DNA from: Flavobacteriales bacterium
Lineage (GTDB): Bacteria > Bacteroidota > Bacteroidia > NS11-12g > UBA9320
NCBI GenBank assembly: GCA_020635355.1
Contig: JACJZW010000004.1
Coordinates: 62,001-126,000 of the forward strand
Direction of reading: 5' to 3'
Length of the DNA: 64,000 nucleotides
Part shown: positions 1 to 8,853 of the stretch, one piece after another
Layout of the letters: each line of letters opens with the position of its first letter
Position numbering within the stretch: the first letter of the stretch is position 1
Position numbers and translations under genes: made by a program
The notes under the pieces: generated by a model
The model's database searches: none
What the model was told of the DNA's origin: nothing
Seen by the model: only the letters and a program-made list of their open reading frames with translations

Positions 1-114
1 TAATCGCCTACCAGGCATTAGAGATTTAGTTCCGATCTCAACGTCACGAGGTACGCGCAACTCAGCAACCTATAAATTGAAATTGTATCACCATTGCCAG
101 AGCGGTGTAACATC

Positions 115-266
115 GGAATGGCGGGTGGGCGAAAAATAGGCGGAGGATGCGCATTGAAGGCTGATGTTGGCGGCTTGGAGGTCGTTGGCTTGTGCGATGA
201 GCCAACATGCAGGGCATTCTATTTTTCAGGTTTTTGGCCACTTTTTTAAAAAAGTGGTAAGAGTAA
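115..266 (+). repeat. Dispersed repeat R2, inverted partner at 36175-36310
   Basis: About 150 bp that recurs in opposite orientation at 36175-36310. Both copies hold, in the same order, GGGCGAAAAATAGG, a GGC-rich middle, GCATTCTATTTTTCAGG and a hairpin arm ending ACTTTTTT/AAAGTGGT; by eye roughly three quarters of positions match. Short open frames cross it on both strands and are by-products of the repeat. Just downstream, 286-316 is a perfect 9-bp hairpin (CCTGCGGCC / GGCCGCAGG) with no T-tract. I see no gene in 1-496. Confidence 0.75.
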
Positions 267-496
267 AGGGTCACGTTAGCTTTTCCCTGCGGCCAATTCT
301 ATGTGCCGGCCGCAGGAATAAAGACTGTGCTATGAGACGAGCAAATTTTGATTCGTTGAGCGAAGAATGAACAACCACATTCAATGCCCAATTCGGAGTT
401 GAAGTTTTAATCACTTTTTAATCCGCTTTTAATTCCGCTTTCAGAGCGTGGGTCAACCTTTGAATGGTAAAACAACGACATTTATTTATTACTCAA

Positions 497-1357
497 ATGA
501 AAACACTCATTCAAAACCCAAAACGTGCTGCGCTTATCCTTACTGGATTGATCATCGTGCTCATGGCCGGGTTAACCGGATATTACAAGATGAACGCATC
601 AAAACTCTCCGGTGCATTAGATGGCGAGAAACTGAAAACAGAAAAATTGCTTTCTGAAAAATTGCAACTGGAAAAAGAAATCGATGGCTTGAACGCCGAT
701 CTTTCCAAAATCCAAGGCGAAAAGAAAAACCTCGATGCTCAATTGACACTCGAGAAAGAAAAGAGCGCCAAACCAAAAATTGTATACACCAGTGGTGCAT
801 CGGTTAAAAACCTGAAAAAGGAAATTGAATCGCTGAAAGCGTTGAAGAACAACCTGACCAAACAGTTGGAAGATGCCAATGCCCGTATCGCGGCGATGGA
901 AAATTCCAAAACCGATATGGAAAATCAGATTGCTTCGCTTACGGCTCAGAACAAGAAAATGAAGGAGGATTTGGCGTTGATGCAATCAACTAATGCCGAT
1001 CAATTTCAAATGGCTGCCTACAAGGGTAAACACGAAAAACAAACCTTGAAGGCTAAGCGAACCAATAAACTATCTACTCGTTTCACCGTTCCGTCTTATG
1101 TTGCTGGTAACGTTGGTTTCAAGGTGGTGATGCCTGACGGTAAGGTAGTTGACAAAACAGCCAAAGGGATGAGCATCATGATCATCAACGATGTAGAAGA
1201 GCAATATGCCAACGTGAACAGTGAAATGGCGCGTGAAACCCTGAAAGAGATTGAGTTGACGTATGCTCCGGATCAAAAGCTTAAATCAGGTACCTACAAA
1301 GTAGAACTCTACAATGGTGGGAATTACATTACAAGTTGTGTTATTAGTCTAAAATAG
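497..1357 (+). CDS. Membrane-anchored coiled-coil protein, function unknown
   Basis: A 286-residue protein with a short basic N-terminus (KTLIQNPKR), one transmembrane segment at about residues 11-29, a long Glu/Lys/Leu-rich coiled coil at about 38-180, and a C-terminal domain of about 100 residues (AGNVGFKVVMPDGKVVD...) that reads as a beta-sandwich. I chose the ATG at 497 rather than the one at 464 because it puts the positive residues directly before the membrane segment. The topology suggests an inner-membrane anchor with the coiled coil and globular end in the periplasm. Single-gene unit followed by a strong terminator. The family is common in Bacteroidota but I do not recognise a named function. 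Confidence 0.85.
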   Translation: MKTLIQNPKRAALILTGLIIVLMAGLTGYYKMNASKLSGALDGEKLKTEKLLSEKLQLEKEIDGLNADLSKIQGEKKNLDAQLTLEKEKSAKPKIVYTSGASVKNLKKEIESLKALKNNLTKQLEDANARIAAMENSKTDMENQIASLTAQNKKMKEDLALMQSTNADQFQMAAYKGKHEKQTLKAKRTNKLSTRFTVPSYVAGNVGFKVVMPDGKVVDKTAKGMSIMIINDVEEQYANVNSEMARETLKEIELTYAPDQKLKSGTYKVELYNGGNYITSCVISLK

Positions 1358-1384
1358 CCAATTTGGAATCAGGTAAGTGGGAGA

Positions 1385-1410
1385 CCCTCTGCGCAAGCAG
1401 GGGGTTTTTT
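1385..1410 (+). terminator. Rho-independent terminator
   Basis: CCCTCTGC, a GCAA tetraloop and GCAGGGGG form an 8-bp stem followed directly by TTTTTT. It lies 28 bp after the stop codon of the coiled-coil gene and ends just before the converging gene. The opposite strand has no T-tract, so it should act on the plus strand only. Confidence 0.85.
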
Positions 1411-1411
1411 G

Positions 1412-2122
1412 TTAGGTAGCTCCGGCAATTCCAAACGCAACCGAAAACCCAAAGGTATTGGTCCTGACCTTGAACGTATCAGGCGGCCCCCACGGATAAT
1501 CGGTATGGTTAATGGCTTCGTCCCATCGGTACACATTGGGGTTGAGCAGATCAAAACCGTAGTTTAAGGTCAGGGCAATGGCGGCACCACCTTCATCGCC
1601 AATCACCAACTTAACGGCCGGACCTATTCGCAGAACTAAGTGAGATTCCACCACCTTGGACCAATCCTCTTTTTGGGTAGGGTACTCTACCTTCGATTTA
1701 AGTTTAAGCTGACCAAGATCCATTCTGAATCCGCCACCAATCACGGTATTGTTTTCACCTCCAATCCCGCCAATGGTCATGGCAAACATGTTATTCCGAA
1801 GTCGAAGGTGCCGGGTTCCGTAGTTGCCATTTAGATCGGTTCCGGAGGCCTTGCGTTTCTGACCGCGAAACGCCATTTCCATGTCAAACCAGGCATGATT
1901 GAAGCCGGTGCCCAGGCATACCGACATGCCGTCGAGGTAGCCAAATGGTTTCATCTTTTTATCCAACCAGGTCCGTGTTGTGTTGTAATTTTCTACTACG
2001 GCATTCACACCTTCCAGAGAAGTGTTGTTACCGCCGTAGCCAACGGTGAAATAAAAACCTTGAGAAAAAGAGGAAGTAGAGATACTCAGAAGGAAGATTA
2101 CAGAGAAGATCGATTTTGTCAT
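1412..2122 (-). CDS. Exported beta-rich outer-membrane-type protein, paralogue of the adjacent gene
   Basis: 236 residues with a signal peptide (TKSIFSVIFLLSISTSSFSQ) and alternating hydrophobic/polar strands ending in FGFSVAFGIAGAT, as in small outer-membrane barrels. It is clearly related to the gene directly upstream: both contain NYNTTR near residue 45, an RGQKR motif, a G-R-DLG-L-L-SKV block, an LR-GP block and a YG-DL...NV...W block. The gap to the upstream paralogue is 59 bp, so they are probably co-transcribed. No named family recognised; the barrel call is inferred from the strand pattern. Confidence 0.8.
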   Translation of the reverse strand: MTKSIFSVIFLLSISTSSFSQGFYFTVGYGGNNTSLEGVNAVVENYNTTRTWLDKKMKPFGYLDGMSVCLGTGFNHAWFDMEMAFRGQKRKASGTDLNGNYGTRHLRLRNNMFAMTIGGIGGENNTVIGGGFRMDLGQLKLKSKVEYPTQKEDWSKVVESHLVLRIGPAVKLVIGDEGGAAIALTLNYGFDLLNPNVYRWDEAINHTDYPWGPPDTFKVRTNTFGFSVAFGIAGAT

Positions 2123-2181
2123 AGCTTACCATTTGCACAGCCGGCAACCTTCTCAACTAATATCAGCTTCCTGAGAATGGG

Positions 2182-2913
2182 TTAGGCCGCAATTCGCGCC
2201 AATGCCACCGACACCATGAAGCTGCTGGTGCGGACGTCAAAAATAGTCGGCTTTGCGCCGCCATATCGGGAGTGATTCAGTTGAATATCCCAATCGGTTA
2301 CATTGTGTTTATAGAGGTCGATGCCGTAATGGGCGGTTAAAATGACACCCAACCCAAAGGGCAGATCATTTTCCAGCAGCACCTTGAACGATGGACCCAG
2401 TCGTAGGGTTCGGTATCCTTCCTGCACCTGTGCCCAATCTTGTTTCAGGCCATTTTCGTACGCCACTTTGGAACGCAAGGCGAGTCTGCCTAAATCGGCT
2501 CTCAGACCAACGGCCATCATGGGTTTCTTGTCTTGCCAGAGTTTGCCCACGGTAAATCCAAGAGAGTTGTTTTTGAGCTTGAAATCGCGATCGCCTGCCA
2601 CACCATCCTTATCCGTGTCGCGCGCATTTCGTTTTTGTCCGCGTACACCCAATTCCAGGTCGAACCACAGCTTACTCACACTTCCTCCGGCGTTGATGGT
2701 ATAGCCCGTTAACAATCCAAAATTTTTAAGATCATCCTGATTGGTTGGTCGGGTGGTATTGTAATTTTTGACCAGTTGGTTCAGGCCTTTCACACCGGTG
2801 AACGCTCCATTAAATCCCGCTCCGAGGTAATACACCTGACCGCTCGCCAACGAAGAGAGACAGATCAGTACCACCGTCAGGGCGGTTGCAACGCGTTTTG
2901 GATAGGTTAGCAT
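2182..2913 (-). CDS. Exported beta-rich outer-membrane-type protein, first of a tandem paralogous pair
   Basis: 243 residues: signal peptide (RVATALTVVLICLSSLASGQ), then a repetitive beta-strand pattern. It shares most conserved blocks with the following gene (NYNTTR, RGQKR, DLGRLALRSKV, LRLGPSFK, YGIDL). The segment DTDKDGVAGD resembles a calcium-binding acidic loop; the paralogue has GTDLNGNYGT in the same place, so binding capacity may differ. The pair looks like a local duplication followed by divergence. Function unknown. Confidence 0.8.
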   Translation of the reverse strand: MLTYPKRVATALTVVLICLSSLASGQVYYLGAGFNGAFTGVKGLNQLVKNYNTTRPTNQDDLKNFGLLTGYTINAGGSVSKLWFDLELGVRGQKRNARDTDKDGVAGDRDFKLKNNSLGFTVGKLWQDKKPMMAVGLRADLGRLALRSKVAYENGLKQDWAQVQEGYRTLRLGPSFKVLLENDLPFGLGVILTAHYGIDLYKHNVTDWDIQLNHSRYGGAKPTIFDVRTSSFMVSVALARIAA

Positions 2914-3554
2914 ACGTTGGAAAATGAGTTGCTAAGATAGGATTTTTGAGTTTAGAGTTCTGAGATCAGAGATTTGAGTTTGGATTACCATGTGTTGAAC
3001 GTATAACGAATAAGTATGAACGAATAACTTCTATGGTAAGGGCTAAAATCTACGAGCTAAGGGTACACGTATTGAGGTGGAATCTTGGCGAATCCTTTGC
3101 GGACTTGGCGCCGTTGCGGTTAGAACAACTTTGATTTATGGCACATTCTATTTGGGACGAATCTAACCTTGAATTCTGCGAACAATTTGCCCAGTTATAT
3201 GTGTACACTAAGCATGTTAATTGACTCATGAACCACAAAAAGAGCAATGAACTAAAGATCATCTATGTTCAATTACTGAACGGTAGTGGTAGAACTCATA
3301 TAAAGTGCTCAACAACCTCATGCTATACGACGCGTTTTGGATGAATTGATGTCGATGTGAACAGTATAGCAGTTCGTCATCTTAAAACCAATAACAGTTG
3401 AATGTCATATAAAAGATGACCGGAAGGGGGGGCAGTCGCCATTTTATAGGCTGATAGAGCCAATAATCCACGTCCTTGAGCTAAAATTAAATTCTTAATT
3501 TATTTGGACAACTTCAAATAATATGTAATTTAGCTCTAACCAACTAAAACAACA
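2914..3554. other. Intergenic stretch without a supported gene
   Basis: About 640 bp. Short open frames here lack signal peptides, recognisable motifs or ribosome-binding contexts. Noted: a GTCATCTT...AAGATGAC inverted repeat at about 3376-3420, a run of seven G at 3426-3432, and a candidate promoter for the next gene at its right end. The phrase CTAAAATCTACGAGCTAAG near 3045 recurs in variant form at about 26720 and 29965, a low-complexity spacer seen only between genes. Confidence 0.6.
3503..3533 (+). promoter_or_regulatory. Candidate Bacteroidota-type promoter
   Basis: TTTG, a 19-base spacer, then TAATTTAG, matching the Bacteroidota sigma-A pattern (-33 TTTG, -7 TAnnTTTG) except for one base in the -7 box. 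It ends 21 bp before the ATG of the next gene. Confidence 0.5.
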
Positions 3555-4151
3555 ATGGAGTCTAAATTCACTAACTTTATTCAACCCCTGATTCAGGTTA
3601 TTGATAAAGGAACCTTTTTTAAAGAGCCTTTAGTTGCGTTGTTCATTGTTTTAGGTTATGCTAACCTGATTATTCCTCTTTACGTCTTGTATTTATCAGC
3701 GGATTATGGCGTTTTTGATGCATCATTTCAATTGGTTTTGGTTTATTTGATAATATGGCTGATTATAGCATTTACGGCTTGGGTCGGTTTTCAAATCTGG
3801 TACATACGAAGGAAAGACGTGAGATCTATTTTCAGAAACGGGGATGATTTCAAGGCCATTCCCCTAATTTCACTTATTATCCAAACAGTTGGTGAATGGT
3901 TAGGAGCCTTTATTGGAATAGCGGGATTTGGCTGTTCGCTTGTTTTAACTATACTGGCTAGTAACAATTCAAGAATCATAACCGAGTCTATTGGATTACC
4001 CTTGGTTGATACAGGTATATTCCCAATAATAGTTGCTCCTGTTTCGGGCTTTCTTATCATTTTATTTTCTCGATTTATCTCAGAGCAATTCAGGGTGCTA
4101 ACCTTCATCGCAAATAATACTAGGATGACATCAGAAGGGAATTCAATATGA
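3555..4151 (+). CDS. Multi-pass membrane protein, function unknown
   Basis: 198 residues with four hydrophobic stretches (about 27-48, 58-83, 107-135 and 153-172), hence probably an integral inner-membrane protein. A short basic loop (YIRRKDVRSIFR) follows the second segment, suggesting a cytoplasmic loop. It has its own candidate promoter and is separated by 179 bp from the operon downstream, so it may be an independent unit. I recognise no family. The composition is AT-rich, like the operon that follows. Confidence 0.75.
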   Translation: MESKFTNFIQPLIQVIDKGTFFKEPLVALFIVLGYANLIIPLYVLYLSADYGVFDASFQLVLVYLIIWLIIAFTAWVGFQIWYIRRKDVRSIFRNGDDFKAIPLISLIIQTVGEWLGAFIGIAGFGCSLVLTILASNNSRIITESIGLPLVDTGIFPIIVAPVSGFLIILFSRFISEQFRVLTFIANNTRMTSEGNSI

Positions 4152-4330
4152 TGTGAGTCCTACAATTAACATATGCATCTTAACGGGCATTTAAAAAAAA
4201 CATGGTTTATGTACCAGTTTAATGTGACATGATTAAGGGGAGTTATCACAATCACTGCTTTTATCTTGATGAGTTAATCAAGTTACTATTAACGCGATAT
4301 ATGATTTGAGTTGCGAAACCTTTCGATGAC

Positions 4331-6430
4331 ATGAAATTCCTTCTTCTCATACTTGCTCTTTTCTTCATGACACCGACAAGAGCACAGGATATTATTCGAA
4401 AAATAGATGGAGGACTTATTGAGGGTAAAGTTATTTCAAGTTCTGGTGAATCCGTTCAATTCTCCATTCAGATCGACACTACCTGGGAAAGATTTAGTAT
4501 TCCTAAAGATCGTGTAGAGTCAATTGTTTATGTAGATGGTGGCTTTGAGCAATTTACCAACACATATATATCCGGAACATCAATAGACACAAGTAGCCAA
4601 GAAGCCGACTTGCCTTACTTAGCTGATAAGAAACAATCAGATCATGTTGTTGATGGAATAGTTGTTGAATCCGATAATGCAGTTGAAACCACACCAAAAA
4701 ACAAAATTCCGGATGAAATTACGGCTAAGGTTGTAAGGAGAGGAATAACACTTATTCTCCTTGACAATACAAACGATCCCAGATCCGGGGAGGTGAGGGT
4801 TTCGTTTTCCAATAATATGAATACCAAAAACCCACAATTCGATGATAATGGTATCAATGATTGGCTGATTCCGCAGGAAGTTCAGGAGTCGAGGGAAGAT
4901 TCTGCGTGGATTACTAAAACTATTCAAAACAACAAAATACCGAATAAAATTATCGATGCTGTCTTTAATGATGGTACAGGGAGTTGGACTCTAGACAAGA
5001 TGATAGAAAGGGTCAGATATGATCTAACTGATTTAGAATATGAAACACTTAAATCAGGCTATGGTGGCATAAGTTCCGGTATAAAAAGATCTGACATTAT
5101 TGAAAGTATGCTCAATGAGTTCTATATCGCGACCTTCTACTATCACTGGGTGCTGCCAACAAATGAATATTATGATTGGGTTGATAAAATGAATCATCAA
5201 AAGTATGTGCAACAAGGTATTACCTATAAGCCTGTTGCCCGGACGAGTCAAGGCTTAAAAGCCTATAGAGTTATGGCTTTGTATAAATTTAACTTTGATA
5301 GTGCCTTCTTGAATACCTTTTATGCTACAGCTTTTTCTGATAGTGAGGGACGGTTGAAACTTGTCTACCCAATTCAATTGGTTAGTTTGCAAGCTGAAGT
5401 CATCTCTGCCACTCAACCTAATCCATTACCATCCTTCATTCCGGTTAGGAGCTATTCAGAAAACCTGAGCATAATAACCAGAAATAATCTGAATGATCTA
5501 GAATCTTCTAATCGCCGTTTATTCGCTCAGACATCCGTCATTTACAAAGCCAAACCCATACAGATTAAAGTTGGTAGAAAACAAGGGCTTGTAATGGATC
5601 AACGATATTTTGTATATGAATTGCGTCAAAAAGGAGACAGCATATTGGAACAAAGAATTGCTGTTGTGAGAGCAAAGCGTGTCGTTGATAACCGAAAGAA
5701 TTCTGAAGGCAACACCATCCCTTCTGATTTCTACCAGGTAGCCGGTAAACGTATTGAGGAAGGAATGATAGTGAAGCGTCGGTCAGATCTAGGCTTGTCC
5801 TTATACCTTGGCCACTCCATTAGAAGTAAAAATTTTGTACCCATCATATATGTTAAAGGATCAACCAATATCAGCCGAATTGTCCATTCAACACAATTTC
5901 GTTTTGAACTCGGATATCAGTATTCTCAGGTAAGGAGTTTTGATCCTCGATATCCAAAACCGGGCACTATCCACGATGTTGACAATTGGTCCTCAATTGT
6001 GGAGCCAAAAAATAACGAAATGGAGGTTCATGAATTTAGTATGGGTTTTAGAAAGGACTTGCACTTTGGCCGTATATTACAGTTTTCGCCTTATGTGGGA
6101 CTTGATCTATTTCTGGTTGGCTATCTTGATTCCAATCTGAACAGTAGTGCTATTTATAATTTGAAAGTTGAGACGGACGATCCGTATCACACCAAAATAC
6201 GTGGCCTTAGTGTCCTGTTTGGTGCTGACTTTGGTGTTAACCTTACGCAGAATTTTAAGGTCATCCTATCGTACAACATAGCGCCGGCGAGAAAATTTGA
6301 TATTAACTCTAGCATAGCGTACTTCGACAGTAATCAAAACTTCACGCATTATGGAAGTAGTTCAGAGCCATACTTTAATCTCTTTAATACGAAGGGGTTG
6401 TTTTCAATAGGTTTTAGATTAGATATATAA
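4331..6430 (+). CDS. Exported protein with N-terminal beta domain and C-terminal outer-membrane barrel
   Basis: 699 residues. Signal peptide at 1-18 (FLLLILALFFMTPTRAQ). Residues about 19-75 form a small beta domain (DIIRKIDGGLIEGKVISSSG ... IPKDRVESIVYVDGG) that is also found at the start of the later barrel gene at 8854. The middle holds a segment (IKVGRKQGLVMDQRYFVYE) reminiscent of beta-barrel linkers in envelope proteins. The last 220 residues (from about LSLYLGHSIRS) are alternating beta strands ending GLFSIGFRLDI, a typical terminal strand of an outer-membrane barrel. First gene of a six-gene operon; the next ATG follows the stop codon with no gap. Function unknown; an outer-membrane platform role is my inference from context. 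Confidence 0.8.
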   Translation: MKFLLLILALFFMTPTRAQDIIRKIDGGLIEGKVISSSGESVQFSIQIDTTWERFSIPKDRVESIVYVDGGFEQFTNTYISGTSIDTSSQEADLPYLADKKQSDHVVDGIVVESDNAVETTPKNKIPDEITAKVVRRGITLILLDNTNDPRSGEVRVSFSNNMNTKNPQFDDNGINDWLIPQEVQESREDSAWITKTIQNNKIPNKIIDAVFNDGTGSWTLDKMIERVRYDLTDLEYETLKSGYGGISSGIKRSDIIESMLNEFYIATFYYHWVLPTNEYYDWVDKMNHQKYVQQGITYKPVARTSQGLKAYRVMALYKFNFDSAFLNTFYATAFSDSEGRLKLVYPIQLVSLQAEVISATQPNPLPSFIPVRSYSENLSIITRNNLNDLESSNRRLFAQTSVIYKAKPIQIKVGRKQGLVMDQRYFVYELRQKGDSILEQRIAVVRAKRVVDNRKNSEGNTIPSDFYQVAGKRIEEGMIVKRRSDLGLSLYLGHSIRSKNFVPIIYVKGSTNISRIVHSTQFRFELGYQYSQVRSFDPRYPKPGTIHDVDNWSSIVEPKNNEMEVHEFSMGFRKDLHFGRILQFSPYVGLDLFLVGYLDSNLNSSAIYNLKVETDDPYHTKIRGLSVLFGADFGVNLTQNFKVILSYNIAPARKFDINSSIAYFDSNQNFTHYGSSSEPYFNLFNTKGLFSIGFRLDI

Positions 6431-6922
6431 ATGGAAACAAAATATTACATAAAGATCGTAGGCGTGTTAGCCCTTTTTCTACTCATGAATTGCAAAGCAA
6501 AGAATGTCCTGGATGTTCCAAATAGTTACGAAGTTGAATCCATCAGTCTCGTTGGCGCCGATGGTACCGTGCTCTTCAAGATTTGGTGTTATGGAATTAC
6601 CTTTAACGATGCACAATTAAAAGCAAAGAAGAACGCTGTACATGCTATTTTGTTCCGTGGTGTTCCTGGTTCTAATTTTGCAGACCCCATGATCACCGAT
6701 CCTGAAACAGAAAATAAATTTAGTGCCTATTTCTCTAACTTCTTTTCAGAAAATGGGAATTACTTGAAGTATGTCACCATTAGTAACGAAGGGTCAATTG
6801 GTGCAGGAGATCGGCTGAGGGTAGGCAATCTATACAAAGTTGGAACCATTGTTCAGGTAAACTTTACTACCCTTCGAAAAGAAATGGAACAGCAAGGAAT
6901 CATTAGGAAGTTTGGCTTATAA
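6431..6922 (+). CDS. Small outer-membrane-type lipoprotein
   Basis: 163 residues with a lipoprotein signal peptide; the lipobox is LLMNC, giving Cys21 as the lipidated residue. The body contains GITFNDAQLKAKKNAVHAI and LFRGVPGS, a conserved Bacteroidota block in which the Lys-Lys-Asn-Ala-Val-His run is the most striking part. I recall similar small lipoproteins encoded next to DUF6175 genes, as here, but know no function. Directly abuts the preceding gene and is 13 bp from the next, so translation is likely coupled. Confidence 0.8.
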   Translation: METKYYIKIVGVLALFLLMNCKAKNVLDVPNSYEVESISLVGADGTVLFKIWCYGITFNDAQLKAKKNAVHAILFRGVPGSNFADPMITDPETENKFSAYFSNFFSENGNYLKYVTISNEGSIGAGDRLRVGNLYKVGTIVQVNFTTLRKEMEQQGIIRKFGL

Positions 6923-6935
6923 ATAAGTTCTATAT

Positions 6936-7889
6936 ATGAAAAATATAATAACTCTTTTTATTTTATGTTGTACTGTTCAATTTCAATCCATTGGACAGGT
7001 TCGACCCAAAAAACCATCGATCATGGTACTTCCTTCAAAGGCATGGTGTAATGCTCACGGTTATACTATCGAGATTGAAAATCAAGGGATAAAAGTGATC
7101 GAAAGTGATTTTGCATCTGCCCTCTTGGATAAGAATTTAAATGCTGTGATTACCGAAATAGGGAGCAAGTTTCAACGAGAATTTGGTTTTGAGCTTAAGT
7201 TGCTTAGTGCAACCCTGGATAAAATGCGATCTGATGCAGCCATAGAGTTGGCCTTATCCAGTAAATCCGGTAGTGCAGTTTCACAATCTCCCTTGGACAA
7301 AATATTGAGCGCATCAAAACCTGACATCGTTCTTGAATTGGATTACACGGTAAACTCTGTCGGGGGTGTTAAAAATTCAGTGGAATTTCGACTAACGGCA
7401 ATTGATTCATATACTTCTAAGCAAATTGGTAACGCAAATGGTGTTGGCGAACCCAGTTTTGAAACCGTGCACTCAAAACTTCTTCTTGAAGCTGTTCATG
7501 TACATGTTACCAATTTGGCTAATCAAATGCAGACTCATTTCGATGACCAATTGTTGAATGGGAGAGAAATTGTGGTAACAATCATGATTTTCGATGATAA
7601 CGATTTCGACCTGGATTCTGATGTGGACACCACAACATATGAAGGATTAATCACCAATTGGTTTAGACAAAACACGGTGAATCAGGCCTTCAAAGTAGAT
7701 GCACATTCCGAAACAAGAATGCCAGTATCGGAGGTTCGGATTCCCATGTTCAATGAGAAGGGCAACCCAATAGATGCCAACGATTTTGTAAAAGGATTAC
7801 AAAGTCTTTTGGCCTTAAAAAGTGGGGTAAAAGTCAAAAAAATTTCAGTTGGTTTAGGCCAGGCAATACTTGTAATGGGAAATCAATGA
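6936..7889 (+). CDS. DUF6175-like exported protein
   Basis: 317 residues, signal peptide at 1-20 (FILCCTVQFQSIGQ). The opening of the mature protein, KKPSIMVLPSKAWCNAHGY, followed by a helical segment with FASALLDKNLNAVITEIG, matches my memory of the DUF6175 family found in exported proteins of Bacteroidota. An acidic stretch (DDNDFDLDSDVD) lies near residue 225. Homologues I recall are encoded beside small lipoproteins and TPR proteins, which is the arrangement here. Overlaps the next gene by 4 bp. Family name at moderate confidence; role unknown. Confidence 0.75.
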   Translation: MKNIITLFILCCTVQFQSIGQVRPKKPSIMVLPSKAWCNAHGYTIEIENQGIKVIESDFASALLDKNLNAVITEIGSKFQREFGFELKLLSATLDKMRSDAAIELALSSKSGSAVSQSPLDKILSASKPDIVLELDYTVNSVGGVKNSVEFRLTAIDSYTSKQIGNANGVGEPSFETVHSKLLLEAVHVHVTNLANQMQTHFDDQLLNGREIVVTIMIFDDNDFDLDSDVDTTTYEGLITNWFRQNTVNQAFKVDAHSETRMPVSEVRIPMFNEKGNPIDANDFVKGLQSLLALKSGVKVKKISVGLGQAILVMGNQ

Positions 7890-8851
7890 AAATACATTCT
7901 TTATCCAGGTCGTTTCTAATGGTTGTGTTGATTTACTCTAGTTTGGTTTCACTGGCGCAATCCGAAGAATATGATTTCGAGAAAATCCAGTTGGCGATAG
8001 GTATACCTCAAAATGTTCGCAGTGCATATCCACAGGAAGCCTTAAATCTTTTGCAAACTAAACTAAATAGATGCGTTACGACATCAGGTTATGGCAGTTC
8101 CAATTTACATCCGCGCTTCGTGATTTGGCCAAAATTATCCGTACTTTCTAAAGAAGTAAATCCAGGGTTGGTCACGATGATAATTGCTGAATATGATCTG
8201 ACATTGTTAATAGGTGACAATACCTCCAAATCCTTAATTTCATCCATTACCATGACATTAAAAGGTGTAGGAGAAACGGAAACCAAGTGTTTGATAGATG
8301 CACTGAAGAAGTTTAATCCTACCTCCAAAAAGATGTTGGAATTTTCAAAGGAAGGCAGGACAAAGATCATCCAATTCTACGAGCAGCAATGTTCGCAATA
8401 TCTGGAGCAGGCTTCGACATTAATTTCCCAGAAGAAGTACGAAGACGCAATTGCCCTTTGTATGGAGGTGCCAGCCGAAATAACAACTTGCTATCCAAGT
8501 ATTCAAAAGAAAATATCAGAAGCATACGAACTGTATTGCGAATTTAATTGTAAGGATAACCTTCAGAAAGCCAAGGCAGCCTTCGCCATCAACGAATACG
8601 AATTGGCAGTTGAATACCTCAGCTATATTGATCCAACTTCAAGCTGTTCCATTGAGTCCAACAACTTGATCAACCGTATAGAGAAGGAGCTCAATGAGGA
8701 ACAAAAAAAACAATGGGAGTTTGTATTAAAACAACATGATGATGCCGTGATGCTGGAGAAACTCAGAATACAAAATTGTAAGTATCTCTCAAGAAATGTA
8801 TACCGACTCTCACTCTTCGACAGCTTCGAAACGTTGTTTTCACTGTTCTAA
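7886..8851 (+). CDS. Exported TPR-like helical protein, C-terminus possibly altered
   Basis: 321 residues with a signal peptide (SFLMVVLIYSSLVSLAQ). Residues about 25-150 form an alpha/beta domain (TLKGVGETETKCLIDALKKF); about 160-265 are helical with TPR-like spacing (ASTLISQKKYEDAIALCMEV; KAAFAINEYELAVEYLSYID). The last 30 residues (CKYLSRNVYRLSLFDSFETL...) read poorly against the rest, and an A8 run at 8703-8710 lies upstream in the same frame, so a frameshifted or degenerate tail is possible, though neither other frame extends well. Probably periplasmic and working with the lipoprotein and DUF6175 neighbours. Confidence 0.75.
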   Translation: MKIHSLSRSFLMVVLIYSSLVSLAQSEEYDFEKIQLAIGIPQNVRSAYPQEALNLLQTKLNRCVTTSGYGSSNLHPRFVIWPKLSVLSKEVNPGLVTMIIAEYDLTLLIGDNTSKSLISSITMTLKGVGETETKCLIDALKKFNPTSKKMLEFSKEGRTKIIQFYEQQCSQYLEQASTLISQKKYEDAIALCMEVPAEITTCYPSIQKKISEAYELYCEFNCKDNLQKAKAAFAINEYELAVEYLSYIDPTSSCSIESNNLINRIEKELNEEQKKQWEFVLKQHDDAVMLEKLRIQNCKYLSRNVYRLSLFDSFETLFSLF

Positions 8852-8853
8852 TC

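Noticed and set aside
62..274. Open frame on the minus strand with FFKKVAKNLKNRMPC
   Set aside because: It lies in the R2 repeat; the same words appear from the partner repeat in another frame, so it reflects repeat sequence, not a gene.
286..316. Perfect 9-bp hairpin as a terminator
   Set aside because: No T-tract and no gene upstream within the window.
617..985. 122-codon frame antisense to the coiled-coil gene
   Set aside because: Phe-rich translation typical of the reverse of a Lys/Glu-rich coiled coil.
3050..3262. 70-codon minus-strand frame in the 2.9-3.5 kb gap
   Set aside because: No start context, signal or motif; composition is that of spacer DNA.
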